This document shows, one piece after another, positions 1 through 9,021 of a stretch of 64,000 bases of DNA. The stretch covers positions 62,001 to 126,000 of the forward strand of contig DAOPPX010000002.1 of NCBI GenBank assembly GCA_035358715.1, in the 5' to 3' direction. Under the pieces are notes generated by a model. That model ran no database searches. It was not told the origin of the DNA and saw nothing but the letters and a program-made list of their open reading frames with translations. Origin of the DNA: UBA8199 sp035358715 (GTDB taxonomy: Bacteria > Verrucomicrobiota > Verrucomicrobiia > Limisphaerales > UBA8199). The position numbers and the translations under genes are program-made. Every line of letters begins with the position of its first letter. The stretch's first letter is position 1.

Positions 1-3000
1 GGGCGGGTAAACCACTCGCCCGGGACGGGCCCGGGCGGGACTATGACCGTGTACTTTAACATGCGGCCTACCACGACTGGTGACTACAATGAAGACTTCC
101 AGATGGTATATGAGGGCACCTCCTGGTTCGGCGACAAGTGGAACTTTAGCAACGGCGGCATGCGCACTTGGACGCGGCTCAGCCGCAAGGCGCCGGGCGC
201 GACGGACGGCTGGGACAACGGCGGCAAGAAGAAGGGCGAGACGGTTCGCTTCTCCGTCGCCGGGGCTGACAGTTGGGGCACCGGCAGTTCGTACGCCTGG
301 GACTGGGACGGCTCCACCATACAAGGATGGCATGCCGGGAACGCCTGCAGCGTGGCCTTGGAAGACGCCAACGATCGCATGGCGATCAGCATCACCGGCG
401 GGGATCCCTACTGCTACAGTTCGGGCGGTCTCGCCATCAACGCCAGCACCTGCCGCTATCTGACTATCCGAATGTGGGCTAATGGCGGTTCGGATGCCCA
501 GTTGTTCTGGTCAAGCAGCGTAGGCGGCTGGAGCGGTGACCGGCACGTGGACTGGAAGATATACCCGGACGGCCAGTGGCACGTGTATCGGGTGCCGCTG
601 CCGGCATCCTGGAGCGGGACTGTGTATCAAGTTCGTCTCGACCCGGTCGGCACCGGCGCCGCCAACGGCCAGACGGTGTACGTGGACTGGCTCCGCATCC
701 ACCACGTCAGTGACGGCCTCTCGGGGAGAATCTGGTCCGGCACTGTTCACGGTGACTGGAACCTTTACAACGCCAGTGCCATGAGCTGGGATACCGGCAA
801 CTTGTGCTGGTATCAGGACTATACCATCGCCCACGGTTACCCGCAGACGTATTACACCTGCGTCCGTGTGGTTAACAACAATTCGCAGGAGAGCGACAAC
901 CATGACCGGCGCTTCGGCGGCTCCGGTGGGGGCACCGGCTACCGCTCTTACAAGGTGTTGAACACCGAGCCGACGGCGGCCAACACCAGCTTCACGGGAA
1001 ACGAATGGAGCTCCGACAATACTCCGGCTCTGGCGTGGAGCTACTCCGACACCGACTCGAACCCCCAGAGCAACTACCGCGTGCAGGTGGACGACAGTTC
1101 GGGCTTCGGCTCGCCGCTGATTGACACCCAGTTCGCATCCGGCTCAGGCACCTCGTACGCGCCGGGCTCGGCTCTGGCCAACGGCCAGTGGTACTACCGC
1201 GTTGGGGTGCTCGATGGCCTGTCCCAATCCGCCCGGAATGGCACCTATACCGGCGGCGTGACGCTGGGTCAGACGGGCGCGGTGACGGACGGCACCAGCG
1301 TGAGCTTCGATGGCACCGACGATCACGTGGTGGTTCCGTCCTTTGCCGATAGCTTCGGCAGCGGGATGACCGTCGAGTTCTGGGCGTATCCTACCGCCAA
1401 CAACAACTGGGCCCGGTTCATGGATTTCGGCAATGGCCCGGCCAACGAGAACATCCTGGTGTGCCGCCCTGGCACGAGCGCCAACCTGCAGTTCGAGGTT
1501 TACAACGGCACGGTCGCCGGTGGCTCGGCCATCTCCGCCGACGCACTCATCAACAATGCGTGGCATCACTACGCTTGCGTGTTGAACAGCGACGGCACCG
1601 TGGCCATGTATCGCGATGGAACAGCCCTGACCGTTAGCGGGAAGACTGTCATTCCCAACGTCGTAACCCGCACTATCAATTACATCGGCCGGAGCAACTG
1701 GTCGGCCGACTCCTATTATGCCGGGCGGATGGACGAGTTTGCCATCTATGACCGGCCGCTTACTCAGGCTGAGATCCAGGCCCACTACAATGCCCGGACC
1801 TCGGCAACGACCTACCGGGACCATGTGCTGGCCCACAGCCCTTGGGCGTACTACCGCCTGGATGAATCCAGCGGCACCACCGCCTACAACCTCAACGGCG
1901 GGCTCGGTTGGTCCAGCGGCACGGCCTTCCGGGTGGACGCGGCGGCGCCGACAGGTGTCGGCCTAACCATCGGCACGGTCACAGCGTCCAGCATCGCCGT
2001 GACCGGCGCTGCCAGCGACGCGCACTCGGGCGTGAATGCCTCGACCGGCTACAACTATAGTTGCGCTGGCAAGAGCGACAGTGGCTGGACGGGCACGTCC
2101 TACACCTGGGACGGGCTGGCAGCCAATACGGAATACACCGGCCTGAAGGTGACGGCCAGGGACCAGGCGGTGTCAACGCCCAACACCGCAGCCTCCTCGT
2201 CCCAGAGCACCTGGACCTTGTCAGCGGCGCCGGTGGCTGGCACGGTGACGGCCCCTGCGGTGACCTACGGCGACAATGTCACCTGGACGGCGAATGGGTT
2301 TGGGCCGGGCAAGGTGGCGTATTACCGGTATGTCTTCGACCAGAGTCCGACCAAGACCTCGTGGAACAACACCGAAACGCAGTGGTCCAGCGGCACGCTG
2401 GGGGTCACGCCGACTGCGGCGGGCACGTGGTATTTGCACATCAAGGGCTACAACGGGGCGGACGTGGGCAACGGCTATTACGATTACGCGGTGACGGTCA
2501 ATAAGAAGGCGCTGACGGTGACGGCGGCGGTGACCAGCAAGGTATATGACGGGACGACGGCCGCGACGATCACCGGGGCAGCCTTGAGCGGCGTGGTGAG
2601 CGGCGACAGCGTCACGCTGGGCAACGCCACCAGCGGCACGTTCGCGAACAAGAATGTCGGCACCGGCAAGACCGTTGCCACCGCAATGACGCTCAGCGGC
2701 ACCGACAGCGGCAATTACACGCTGACGCAGCCGACGTTGACGGGCACGATCACGGCCAAGGCGCTGACGGTGACGGGCGCGGCGGTGACCAGCAAGGTCT
2801 ATGACGGGACGACGGCCGCGACGATCACCGGGGCAGCCTTGAGCGGCGCGGTGAGCGGCGACAGCGTGACGCTGGGCAGCGCCACCAGCGGCACGTTCGC
2901 GGACAAGAATGTCGGGACCGGCAAGCCGGTTACCGCCGCAATGACGCTGAACGGCACCGACAAGGGCAATTACACGCTGACGCAGCCGACGTTGACCGGC

Positions 3001-5868
3001 ACGATCACGGCCAAGGCGCTGACGGTGACGGGCGCGGCGGTGACCAGCAAGGTCTATGACGGGACGACGGCCGCGACGATCACCGGGGCAGCCTTGAGCG
3101 GCGCGGTGAGCGGCGACAGCGTGACGCTGGGCAGCGCCACCAGCGGCACGTTCGCGAACAAGAATGTCGGCACCGGCAAGACCGTTGCCACCGCAATGAC
3201 GCTCAGCGGCACCGACAGCGGCAATTACACGCTGACGCAGCCGACGTTGACGGGCACGATCACGGCCAAGGCGCTGACGGTGACGGGCGCGGCGGTGACC
3301 AGCAAGGTCTATGACGGGACGACGGCCGCGACGATCACCGGGGCAGCCTTGAGCGGCGCGGTGAGCGGCGACAGCGTGACGCTGGGCAGCGCCACCAGCG
3401 GCACGTTCGCGAACAAGAATGTCGGCACCGGCAAGACCGTTGCCACCGCAATGACGCTCAGCGGCACCGACAGCGGCAATTACACGCTGACGCAGCCGAC
3501 GTTGACGGGCACGATCACGGCCAAGGCGCTGACGGTGACGGGCGCGGCGGTGACCAGCAAGGTCTATGACGGGACGACGGCCGCGACGATCACCGGGGCA
3601 GCCTTGAGCGGCGCGGTGAGCGGCGACAGCGTGACGCTGGGCAGCGCCACCAGCGGCACGTTCGCGGACAAGAATGTCGGGACCGGCAAGCCGGTTACCG
3701 CCGCAATGACGCTGAACGGCACCGACAAGGGCAATTACACGCTGACGCAGCCGACGTTGACCGGCACGATCACGGCCAAGGCGCTGACGGTGACGGGCGC
3801 GGCGGTGACCAGCAAGGTCTATGACGGGACGACGGCCGCGACGATCACCGGGGCAGCCTTGAGCGGCGCGGTGAGCGGCGACAGCGTGACGCTGGGCAGC
3901 GCCACCAGCGGCACGTTCGCGGACAAGAATGTCGGGACCGGCAAGCCGGTTACCGCCGCAATGACGCTGAACGGCACCGACAAGGGCAATTACACGCTGA
4001 CGCAGCCGACGTTGACCGGCACGATCACGGCCAAGGCGCTGACGGTGACGGGCGCGGCGGTGACCAGCAAGGTCTATGACGGGACGACGGCCGCGACGAT
4101 CACCGGGGCAGCCTTGAGCGGCGCGGTGAGCGGCGACAGCGTGACGCTGGGCAGCGCCACCAGCGGCACGTTCGCGGACAAGAATGTCGGGACCGGCAAG
4201 CCGGTTACCGCCGCAATGACGCTGAACGGCACCGACAAGGGCAATTACACGCTGACGCAGCCGACGTTGACCGGCACGATCACGGCCAAGGCGCTGACGG
4301 TGACGGGCGCGGCGGTGACCAGCAAGGTCTATGACGGGACGACGGCCGCGACGATCACCGGGGCAGCCTTGAGCGGCGCGGTGAGCGGCGACAGCGTGAC
4401 GCTGGGCAGCGCCACCAGCGGCACGTTCGCGGACAAGAATGTCGGCACCGGCAAGCCGGTTACCGCCACAATGACGCTGAACGGCACCGACAAGGGCAAT
4501 TACACGCTGACGCAGCCGACCGGCTTGACGGCCAACATTACGCCGAAGGCCTTGACGATCACCGGCTTGAGCGCAGTGGACAGATTCTACGACGGCACGA
4601 CGGCGGTGACAGTGAATGGGACAGCGGGGTTGCTGGCAGCAGAAGCTCCGGGCGGGCCGACTGATGACGGGACGCCCTACACGGGAGACTCCGTTTCAGC
4701 GGGGGGCACGGCCACGGGCGTGTTTGCAGATCGGAACGTGGGCACGGACATTGCGGTCAACATCAGCGGGGTGACGTTGAGTGGGGACCAGAGCGGCAAC
4801 TACACAGCGAACCTGGCGGTGACGGGGGACATCCTGGACACCAAGACCGACGCCTCGACCACGACGATTGTGGACGCGAACAGCGAGAATTTTGGCCTCA
4901 CGCTGAACGCCGGCACATTGATGGCCAATGCCAGCGATAGCATCAATGGGTCGGGGACGGTGACGGTGAACAACGGTGGGACGCTGGGCGGGATTGGGAA
5001 AGTGGGGGCGATTGCGGTAGAGAGCGGCGGGGTGCTTTCGCCGGGGGAATCGGAGTTGGAGATAGGCACGCTGGGGGTGGGGGGCGACGTGACGCTCAAG
5101 AGCGGCAGCAGGACGAAGGTGGAAGTGAATCGGAATGGTGGCAGTGAGCTTTCGGACCAGGTCGCCGGTATTGGCACTTTCACCGCAGGGGGCACCCTCG
5201 AGGTGGCCAACCCGGGCGCTGATCTCTTGCCCGGAGACGAGTTCCTCCTGTTCAGCGCCGGGACTTACAACCCTGAGGGTGAGTTCACGATTGGCCCTGC
5301 CAATCCGAACAACGACCCCGACCTGGCGTGGGACACCAAGGCGTTGAAGGAGCGGGGCGTGCTGGGAGTCCATCGGCACCCCAAGGCCACGGAGGTACAC
5401 TACAAACGGGCGGTGGGGGTGTCGTTGAAGATACTGCTCAAGCCGACGATGTACACCAATGACATGGACGGGGACACGGTAGTGCTGGAGCGTTTTACAG
5501 AACCGGTGAAGCATGGTGTGGTTACGACCAACGCGACGAGGCTGTTCTATACGCCGGTGAGCCACGAGAACGACAACTTCCACTTTTACGTGACGGACGG
5601 TCGTGGGGGCAAGGGCGACGCGCACTTTTACGTTTGGGTGACCAACTACGTGCAGAACCTGACGATTACGGAGACCAACGGGAGCAACAGCGTGAGTTTC
5701 TATGGGGTTCCGGGCTACGAGTATGTGATTCAGCGCTCGCCGGACATCAAGGACGGTCCGTGGAGTGACATCGCGACGCAGGCTTGCCCGCCCAGCGGTT
5801 TGTATCAGTATATGGAAGCGCCTCCTCCACCTCCAAGTCAGGTGTTTTACCGGGCGCGCACTCCATGA
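1..5868 (+). CDS. Giant secreted LamG/YDG-repeat surface protein (5' end outside window)
   Basis: The frame is open to the first base of the window, so the gene almost certainly starts upstream; the first in-window ATG is at 43. From that ATG 1941 residues are visible. In order: a beta-rich, carbohydrate-binding-like N-terminal region; a LamG/concanavalin-like domain at about 1270-1800 (FDGTDDHVVVP, WHHYACVLN, GRMDEFAIYDRPL); Ig-like segments; eight near-identical 84-86-residue YDG repeats (KVYDGTTAATITG) plus a divergent ninth; an autotransporter-passenger-like stretch (INGSGTVTVNNGG, GGVLSPGES) near 4840-5150; and a tail ending FYRARTP. Tails of this type are common on secreted Verrucomicrobia proteins. 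Likely role is adhesion or a surface-bound function; no catalytic motif was seen. The signal peptide would lie upstream of the window. Confidence 0.8.
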   Translation, partial: GRVNHSPGTGPGGTMTVYFNMRPTTTGDYNEDFQMVYEGTSWFGDKWNFSNGGMRTWTRLSRKAPGATDGWDNGGKKKGETVRFSVAGADSWGTGSSYAWDWDGSTIQGWHAGNACSVALEDANDRMAISITGGDPYCYSSGGLAINASTCRYLTIRMWANGGSDAQLFWSSSVGGWSGDRHVDWKIYPDGQWHVYRVPLPASWSGTVYQVRLDPVGTGAANGQTVYVDWLRIHHVSDGLSGRIWSGTVHGDWNLYNASAMSWDTGNLCWYQDYTIAHGYPQTYYTCVRVVNNNSQESDNHDRRFGGSGGGTGYRSYKVLNTEPTAANTSFTGNEWSSDNTPALAWSYSDTDSNPQSNYRVQVDDSSGFGSPLIDTQFASGSGTSYAPGSALANGQWYYRVGVLDGLSQSARNGTYTGGVTLGQTGAVTDGTSVSFDGTDDHVVVPSFADSFGSGMTVEFWAYPTANNNWARFMDFGNGPANENILVCRPGTSANLQFEVYNGTVAGGSAISADALINNAWHHYACVLNSDGTVAMYRDGTALTVSGKTVIPNVVTRTINYIGRSNWSADSYYAGRMDEFAIYDRPLTQAEIQAHYNARTSATTYRDHVLAHSPWAYYRLDESSGTTAYNLNGGLGWSSGTAFRVDAAAPTGVGLTIGTVTASSIAVTGAASDAHSGVNASTGYNYSCAGKSDSGWTGTSYTWDGLAANTEYTGLKVTARDQAVSTPNTAASSSQSTWTLSAAPVAGTVTAPAVTYGDNVTWTANGFGPGKVAYYRYVFDQSPTKTSWNNTETQWSSGTLGVTPTAAGTWYLHIKGYNGADVGNGYYDYAVTVNKKALTVTAAVTSKVYDGTTAATITGAALSGVVSGDSVTLGNATSGTFANKNVGTGKTVATAMTLSGTDSGNYTLTQPTLTGTITAKALTVTGAAVTSKVYDGTTAATITGAALSGAVSGDSVTLGSATSGTFADKNVGTGKPVTAAMTLNGTDKGNYTLTQPTLTGTITAKALTVTGAAVTSKVYDGTTAATITGAALSGAVSGDSVTLGSATSGTFANKNVGTGKTVATAMTLSGTDSGNYTLTQPTLTGTITAKALTVTGAAVTSKVYDGTTAATITGAALSGAVSGDSVTLGSATSGTFANKNVGTGKTVATAMTLSGTDSGNYTLTQPTLTGTITAKALTVTGAAVTSKVYDGTTAATITGAALSGAVSGDSVTLGSATSGTFADKNVGTGKPVTAAMTLNGTDKGNYTLTQPTLTGTITAKALTVTGAAVTSKVYDGTTAATITGAALSGAVSGDSVTLGSATSGTFADKNVGTGKPVTAAMTLNGTDKGNYTLTQPTLTGTITAKALTVTGAAVTSKVYDGTTAATITGAALSGAVSGDSVTLGSATSGTFADKNVGTGKPVTAAMTLNGTDKGNYTLTQPTLTGTITAKALTVTGAAVTSKVYDGTTAATITGAALSGAVSGDSVTLGSATSGTFADKNVGTGKPVTATMTLNGTDKGNYTLTQPTGLTANITPKALTITGLSAVDRFYDGTTAVTVNGTAGLLAAEAPGGPTDDGTPYTGDSVSAGGTATGVFADRNVGTDIAVNISGVTLSGDQSGNYTANLAVTGDILDTKTDASTTTIVDANSENFGLTLNAGTLMANASDSINGSGTVTVNNGGTLGGIGKVGAIAVESGGVLSPGESELEIGTLGVGGDVTLKSGSRTKVEVNRNGGSELSDQVAGIGTFTAGGTLEVANPGADLLPGDEFLLFSAGTYNPEGEFTIGPANPNNDPDLAWDTKALKERGVLGVHRHPKATEVHYKRAVGVSLKILLKPTMYTNDMDGDTVVLERFTEPVKHGVVTTNATRLFYTPVSHENDNFHFYVTDGRGGKGDAHFYVWVTNYVQNLTITETNGSNSVSFYGVPGYEYVIQRSPDIKDGPWSDIATQACPPSGLYQYMEAPPPPPSQVFYRARTP
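2509..4548 (+). repeat. Eight tandem ~255-bp YDG repeat units
   Basis: Units begin at 2509 (252 bp), 2761, 3016, 3271, 3526, 3781, 4036 and 4291 (258 bp, carrying an extra Gly codon); the rest are exactly 255 bp. Each encodes one YDG domain starting ALTVTGAAVTSKVYDG. Two variants alternate at the DNA level. Variant A (units 1, 3, 4) reads ANKNVGTGKTVATAMTLSGT. Variant B (units 2, 5, 6, 7, 8) reads ADKNVGTGKPVTAAMTLNGT, with unit 8 carrying TATM instead of TAAM. A ninth, diverged unit follows from 4549. Near-identity of the units points to recent expansion or gene conversion. The copy number is also a place where an assembly could be wrong. Confidence 0.95.
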
Positions 5869-5923
5869 GTTGGCTTGCCCGGCGGGATGCCGGTGGCAGA
5901 CGCGGAAGAGCCGGGGCTTGGGG

Positions 5924-5950
5924 GGCGGACACTTCGGTCCGCCTTCCTTG
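5924..5950 (+). terminator. Hairpin with T-rich tail after the giant surface gene
   Basis: A 7-bp GC stem (GGCGGAC at 5924-5930, GTCCGCC at 5937-5943) with a 6-nt loop is followed by TTCCTTGTT. It lies 55 bp after the stop codon of the upstream gene. It could be a Rho-independent terminator, but the T run is interrupted, and small hairpins of this type are also dispersed repeats in such genomes. Confidence 0.4.
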
Positions 5951-6007
5951 TTCCGGGGGAGTGAGGTCTTGGGGTTCTTGCGGGAAGGCTATGCGTGGGG
6001 TGGCAGA

Positions 6008-6092
6008 GCAAGCCTGTGGCACCAACGGTTTGTATCAGTATATGGAAACGCCCCCCCACACTCCGGCGTTTTACCGGGCGCGTACTCCCTGA
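6008..6092 (+). pseudogene. Duplicated 3' end of a surface-protein gene
   Basis: This stretch reads QACGTNGLYQYMETPPHTPA followed by FYRARTP and a stop. It closely parallels the last 30 codons of the giant gene upstream (QACPPSGLYQYMEAPPPPPS and the same FYRARTP end, 5778-5868). No start or body belongs to it, so it looks like the residual 3' end of a deleted paralogue or of a partial duplication. The intervening ~140 bp are not similar to the body of the gene. Confidence 0.7.
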
Positions 6093-6200
6093 GAGCCCGC
6101 ACGCCGGGACGCTACGAAAGATCCGGGCTGAGCGAGGGCGCCACTGCGGGTGCGTAAGGGCGGCTCCCTCGCCAGGATTTGCGGGAGCACCGGCGCTGTC

Positions 6201-8507
6201 TCATGCCAAGCCCAGCCACCGGCCCGCCAGTTGGGCAACGAACGCGAAGCCCCAGGCCAGCGCGCCCATGTAGAACCACTGGAAGAATGGCCACTTCCAG
6301 GAATTGGTCTCGCGCCGGACGATGACCACGGTGCCGACGCATTGCAGGGCGAAGACGTAGAAGACCATCAGCGTGAAGCCGGTCAGGGGGGTATAGACGG
6401 GGCTGCCGTCCGGCTTTTGCTGCATCTTGAGGGTCTGGGCCAGGCTGCTCATGCTGGAGTGGGTGGGGTCAGTGCGGCCGACGTTATAGACTGTGGACAT
6501 GGTGCTGACAAAGACTTCGCGCGCGGCAAAGGAGGTAATGATGCCGATGCCGATCTTCCAGTCGAAGCCCAGCGGGGCGATGACCGGTTCAATCAGCCGC
6601 CCCAGCCGTCCAGCAAAGCTCTGGCGCAAGTTTTCGGCAGCGGCGTGGCCATCGAGTGCGGCCAGTTCCATGCGGAGGGTTGAAACCTGTGCGGGAGAGG
6701 CGGCTTGGGCGATTTGGCTCTTGAGCTGCGCGCGCCGGGCGCCGAGGGCTGTGTCATTTGCGGCAGTGCGGGGATAGGTGGCGAGGAACCAGAGCAGGAT
6801 GTTGATGCCCAGAATGACCGTGCCGGCGCAGCGCAGGAAGAGTTTCGAGCGGTCCCACATGTGGCGGACGATGACGCGCAGCAGGGGCCGTTTGTAAGGG
6901 GGCAGTTCCATGATGAGCATGGGCGCTTCGCCCCGGAGCAGGGTCTTCTTGAACAGCCAGGCCATGAACAGGGCGACGAGGATGCCGAGCAGGTAGACAA
7001 AGAGCATGGTCAGGCCGGGGAGCTTGAGAAAGCCCAGCACGGTGAGGTTGGGGATGCAGGCGGCGATGAGCAGCGTATAGACGGGCAAGCGGGCGGAGCA
7101 GCTCATGAGGGGGGCGACCAGGATCGTGACAAGCCGGTCTTTGGGGCTCTCGATCGTGCGTGTGGCCATGATGCCAGGGATCGCGCATGCGAACGAACTG
7201 AGCATGGGGATGAAGCTCTTGCCGTGCAGGCCGACCTTGCTCATGAGCCGGTCCATAAGGAAGGCGGCCCGGGCCATGTAACCGGTGTCTTCGAGGAAGC
7301 CGATAAACAGAAACAGCAGCAGGATTTGAGGCAGGAACACCACCACCGCGCCGACGCCGGCAATCACCCCGTCCACCAGCAGGTTGTTCAGATCACCGGG
7401 AGGAATCGCGCCGCCTACGGCGTGGCCTAGCCAATCCACGCCGGTTTGGAGGGCGTCCATAGGGGTGCGAGCGAAGGTGAAGATGCTCTGGAACATCAAG
7501 GTCATCAGGGCCAGGAAGATGATCGTCCCCCAGGCCTTGTGGGTCAGTATGCGGTCGAGCCGGTCGCTGAAGGTCTCACCCGGGGGCGCCAGTTCAGTCG
7601 TGACGGCACGCTGAATCGCTGCCACTGCCGCGTAGCGGCTTTCGATGGTTATCCCGCGCCAGTCAACCCCTGCGGCTTCGAGGCGCTGGCGTGCCGCGGA
7701 TACGGCTTCCAGGACGGGCGCGGGGTAATGCTCCAGGCTTGAAGCGATGGCCTTCTCGTTGCTGAGGATGAGCAGCGCTTCAGCCGCCGCCTGTGCGCGG
7801 CGCTCGTGAAACGTCCGGGCCAGCAGAGCGGCAATGGTGTCAACCTCGGCTCGCAGCACAGGGGATAACTCGGGAAAACAACGCGTCCTGGCGCGAGGCG
7901 GAGTGTTGAGCGCCGCAAGAATGGCATGGCGCAGTTCGGGTATTCCCCGGCCTGTGCTGGCGGCCAGCGGCAACACGGGCACCCCAAGTTCGGCGGCGAG
8001 CTTCTCGGCGTGAATCTGGTGTCCGTTTTCCTCGGCGACATCAACCATGTTCAGCGCGAACAGGGTCGGATAGCCCAGCTCGATGACCTGGGTGGCGTAG
8101 TAAAGGTTGCGCTGCAGGTTCGAGGCATCGGCCACCACGACGATTACGGCCGGGGCGGGCAGCTCTGGCAGGCGGTTGAGCAACACGTCGCGTGAGATCT
8201 GCTCGTCAAGGGAGTGCGGACTGAGGCTGTAACTGCCGGGCAAATCCAACACGCGGACGTTTGTGCCCGGCGGCCCTCCCAGCAGGGGCCCTTCTTTGCG
8301 CTCGACGGTGACGCCGGCGTAATTGCCGACCTTGGCGCGCAAACCGGTTAGAGCGTTGAACACCGTCGTCTTGCCGGAGTTCGGATTGCCGGTGAGCACC
8401 ACATACGGGGGAGAGGAACCGGCGGCGGCAGGGCCGGCCGGCGCGGCAGCGATGTGCAAGGCGTGTTCCTCCTCGGTGGTGGAAGCTGCTCCTGCTGGCT
8501 TACGCAT
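6201..8507 (-). CDS. feoB: Ferrous iron transporter FeoB
   Basis: A 768-residue inner-membrane Fe(II) permease with a cytosolic G domain. After a ~30-residue Ala-rich leader, the G motifs are GNPNSGKTT (residues 40-48, G1), NYAGVTVERKEG (G2 region), DLPGSYSL (G3) and NMVD (G4). A helical GTPase-associated region and a polytopic C-terminal half follow, with 'gate' motifs such as SFACAIPGIMATRTI and a second, similar membrane block. Length is normal for the family. Its start overlaps the end of feoA by 8 bp, so the two are translationally coupled. No feoC is visible. Regulation by iron is expected for the family, but no clear Fur box was found. Confidence 0.96.
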   Translation of the reverse strand: MRKPAGAASTTEEEHALHIAAAPAGPAAAGSSPPYVVLTGNPNSGKTTVFNALTGLRAKVGNYAGVTVERKEGPLLGGPPGTNVRVLDLPGSYSLSPHSLDEQISRDVLLNRLPELPAPAVIVVVADASNLQRNLYYATQVIELGYPTLFALNMVDVAEENGHQIHAEKLAAELGVPVLPLAASTGRGIPELRHAILAALNTPPRARTRCFPELSPVLRAEVDTIAALLARTFHERRAQAAAEALLILSNEKAIASSLEHYPAPVLEAVSAARQRLEAAGVDWRGITIESRYAAVAAIQRAVTTELAPPGETFSDRLDRILTHKAWGTIIFLALMTLMFQSIFTFARTPMDALQTGVDWLGHAVGGAIPPGDLNNLLVDGVIAGVGAVVVFLPQILLLFLFIGFLEDTGYMARAAFLMDRLMSKVGLHGKSFIPMLSSFACAIPGIMATRTIESPKDRLVTILVAPLMSCSARLPVYTLLIAACIPNLTVLGFLKLPGLTMLFVYLLGILVALFMAWLFKKTLLRGEAPMLIMELPPYKRPLLRVIVRHMWDRSKLFLRCAGTVILGINILLWFLATYPRTAANDTALGARRAQLKSQIAQAASPAQVSTLRMELAALDGHAAAENLRQSFAGRLGRLIEPVIAPLGFDWKIGIGIITSFAAREVFVSTMSTVYNVGRTDPTHSSMSSLAQTLKMQQKPDGSPVYTPLTGFTLMVFYVFALQCVGTVVIVRRETNSWKWPFFQWFYMGALAWGFAFVAQLAGRWLGLA

Positions 8508-8742
8508 TCGGTTGCACCAGGATTTGCTCTGCCTCGTGCTTGCGCAGAGTCAAATGGTAGCCCCGGACCTTGATTTCCATCGGGTCCCCAAGCGGCGCGA
8601 AGCGTACCAACTCAACCACGGTGCCGACCAACAACCCCATCTCCATCAGGCGCGGGCGGCTTTCCGGGGGCAAATTGATTTCCACCACAATGGCTTGGCT
8701 GCCCAAGGGGAGCGAAGTCAGGGGTTGCAGGGGGGGCGGCAT
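8500..8742 (-). CDS. feoA: FeoA, SH3-like accessory protein of Fe(II) uptake
   Basis: An 80-residue protein with the FeoA core pattern: LPLGSQAIVVEI, then RLMEMGLLVGTVVELVRFAP, then GYHLTLRKHEAEQI. FeoA proteins are small cytosolic SH3-fold partners that stimulate FeoB. It is the first gene of a two-gene operon and overlaps feoB. Upstream on this strand there is no strong Shine-Dalgarno sequence close to the ATG. The gene is divergent from the glycosyltransferase starting at 9022. Confidence 0.93.
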   Translation of the reverse strand: MPPPLQPLTSLPLGSQAIVVEINLPPESRPRLMEMGLLVGTVVELVRFAPLGDPMEIKVRGYHLTLRKHEAEQILVQPNA

Positions 8743-9021
8743 AGCTTCGCAAGTGTCAACACCGGCAGGGGTCAGGCTTCCTCCAAGAAGGCAACGAGGG
8801 CTTCACGAAGCTGGGATTTGGCTGTCGGCTGTCGGTTCACTGCCGGCACGTTAAGGCAATTGAGACTTGCCTGCAAGTCCCACCTGCCCAGCCGTGACCT
8901 GAGCGGACGGGCGTTGCGGGCTCTGCGGTCTTGCGACCGGGATGCCTGCCGATGCGGGCAGCGGGGAGTTTTTAGGCTTCTCAACCGGCTGTGGCCTCAG
9001 GCATTTTTCCGCGGACGAACT

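Larger units (their letters stand above)
5869..6200. other. Spacer between surface protein gene and feoB: hairpin plus duplicated gene tail
   Basis: About 330 bp with no intact gene. It contains the terminator-like hairpin at 5924-5943 and the gene-tail remnant at 6008-6092. The last 100 bp up to the feoB stop codon show nothing recognisable. Confidence 0.6.

Noticed and set aside
2509..4548. Tandem repeats as a CRISPR array
   Set aside because: Units are 252-258 bp, in frame within one protein, with no short repeats and unique spacers; they encode YDG domains.
4696..5625. Minus-strand frame within the surface protein gene
   Set aside because: Antisense shadow; the plus-strand frame has domain content, this one has none.
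5784..6092. Separate 102-residue gene after the surface protein
   Set aside because: Its first two thirds are the shifted frame of the upstream gene and of a hairpin; only the last 27 codons match, as a duplicated tail.
8323..9021. Long N-terminal extension of the glycosyltransferase
   Set aside because: Open frame antisense to feoA/feoB in GC-rich DNA; residues have no family resemblance, and the ATG at 9022 begins the GT-A fold properly.
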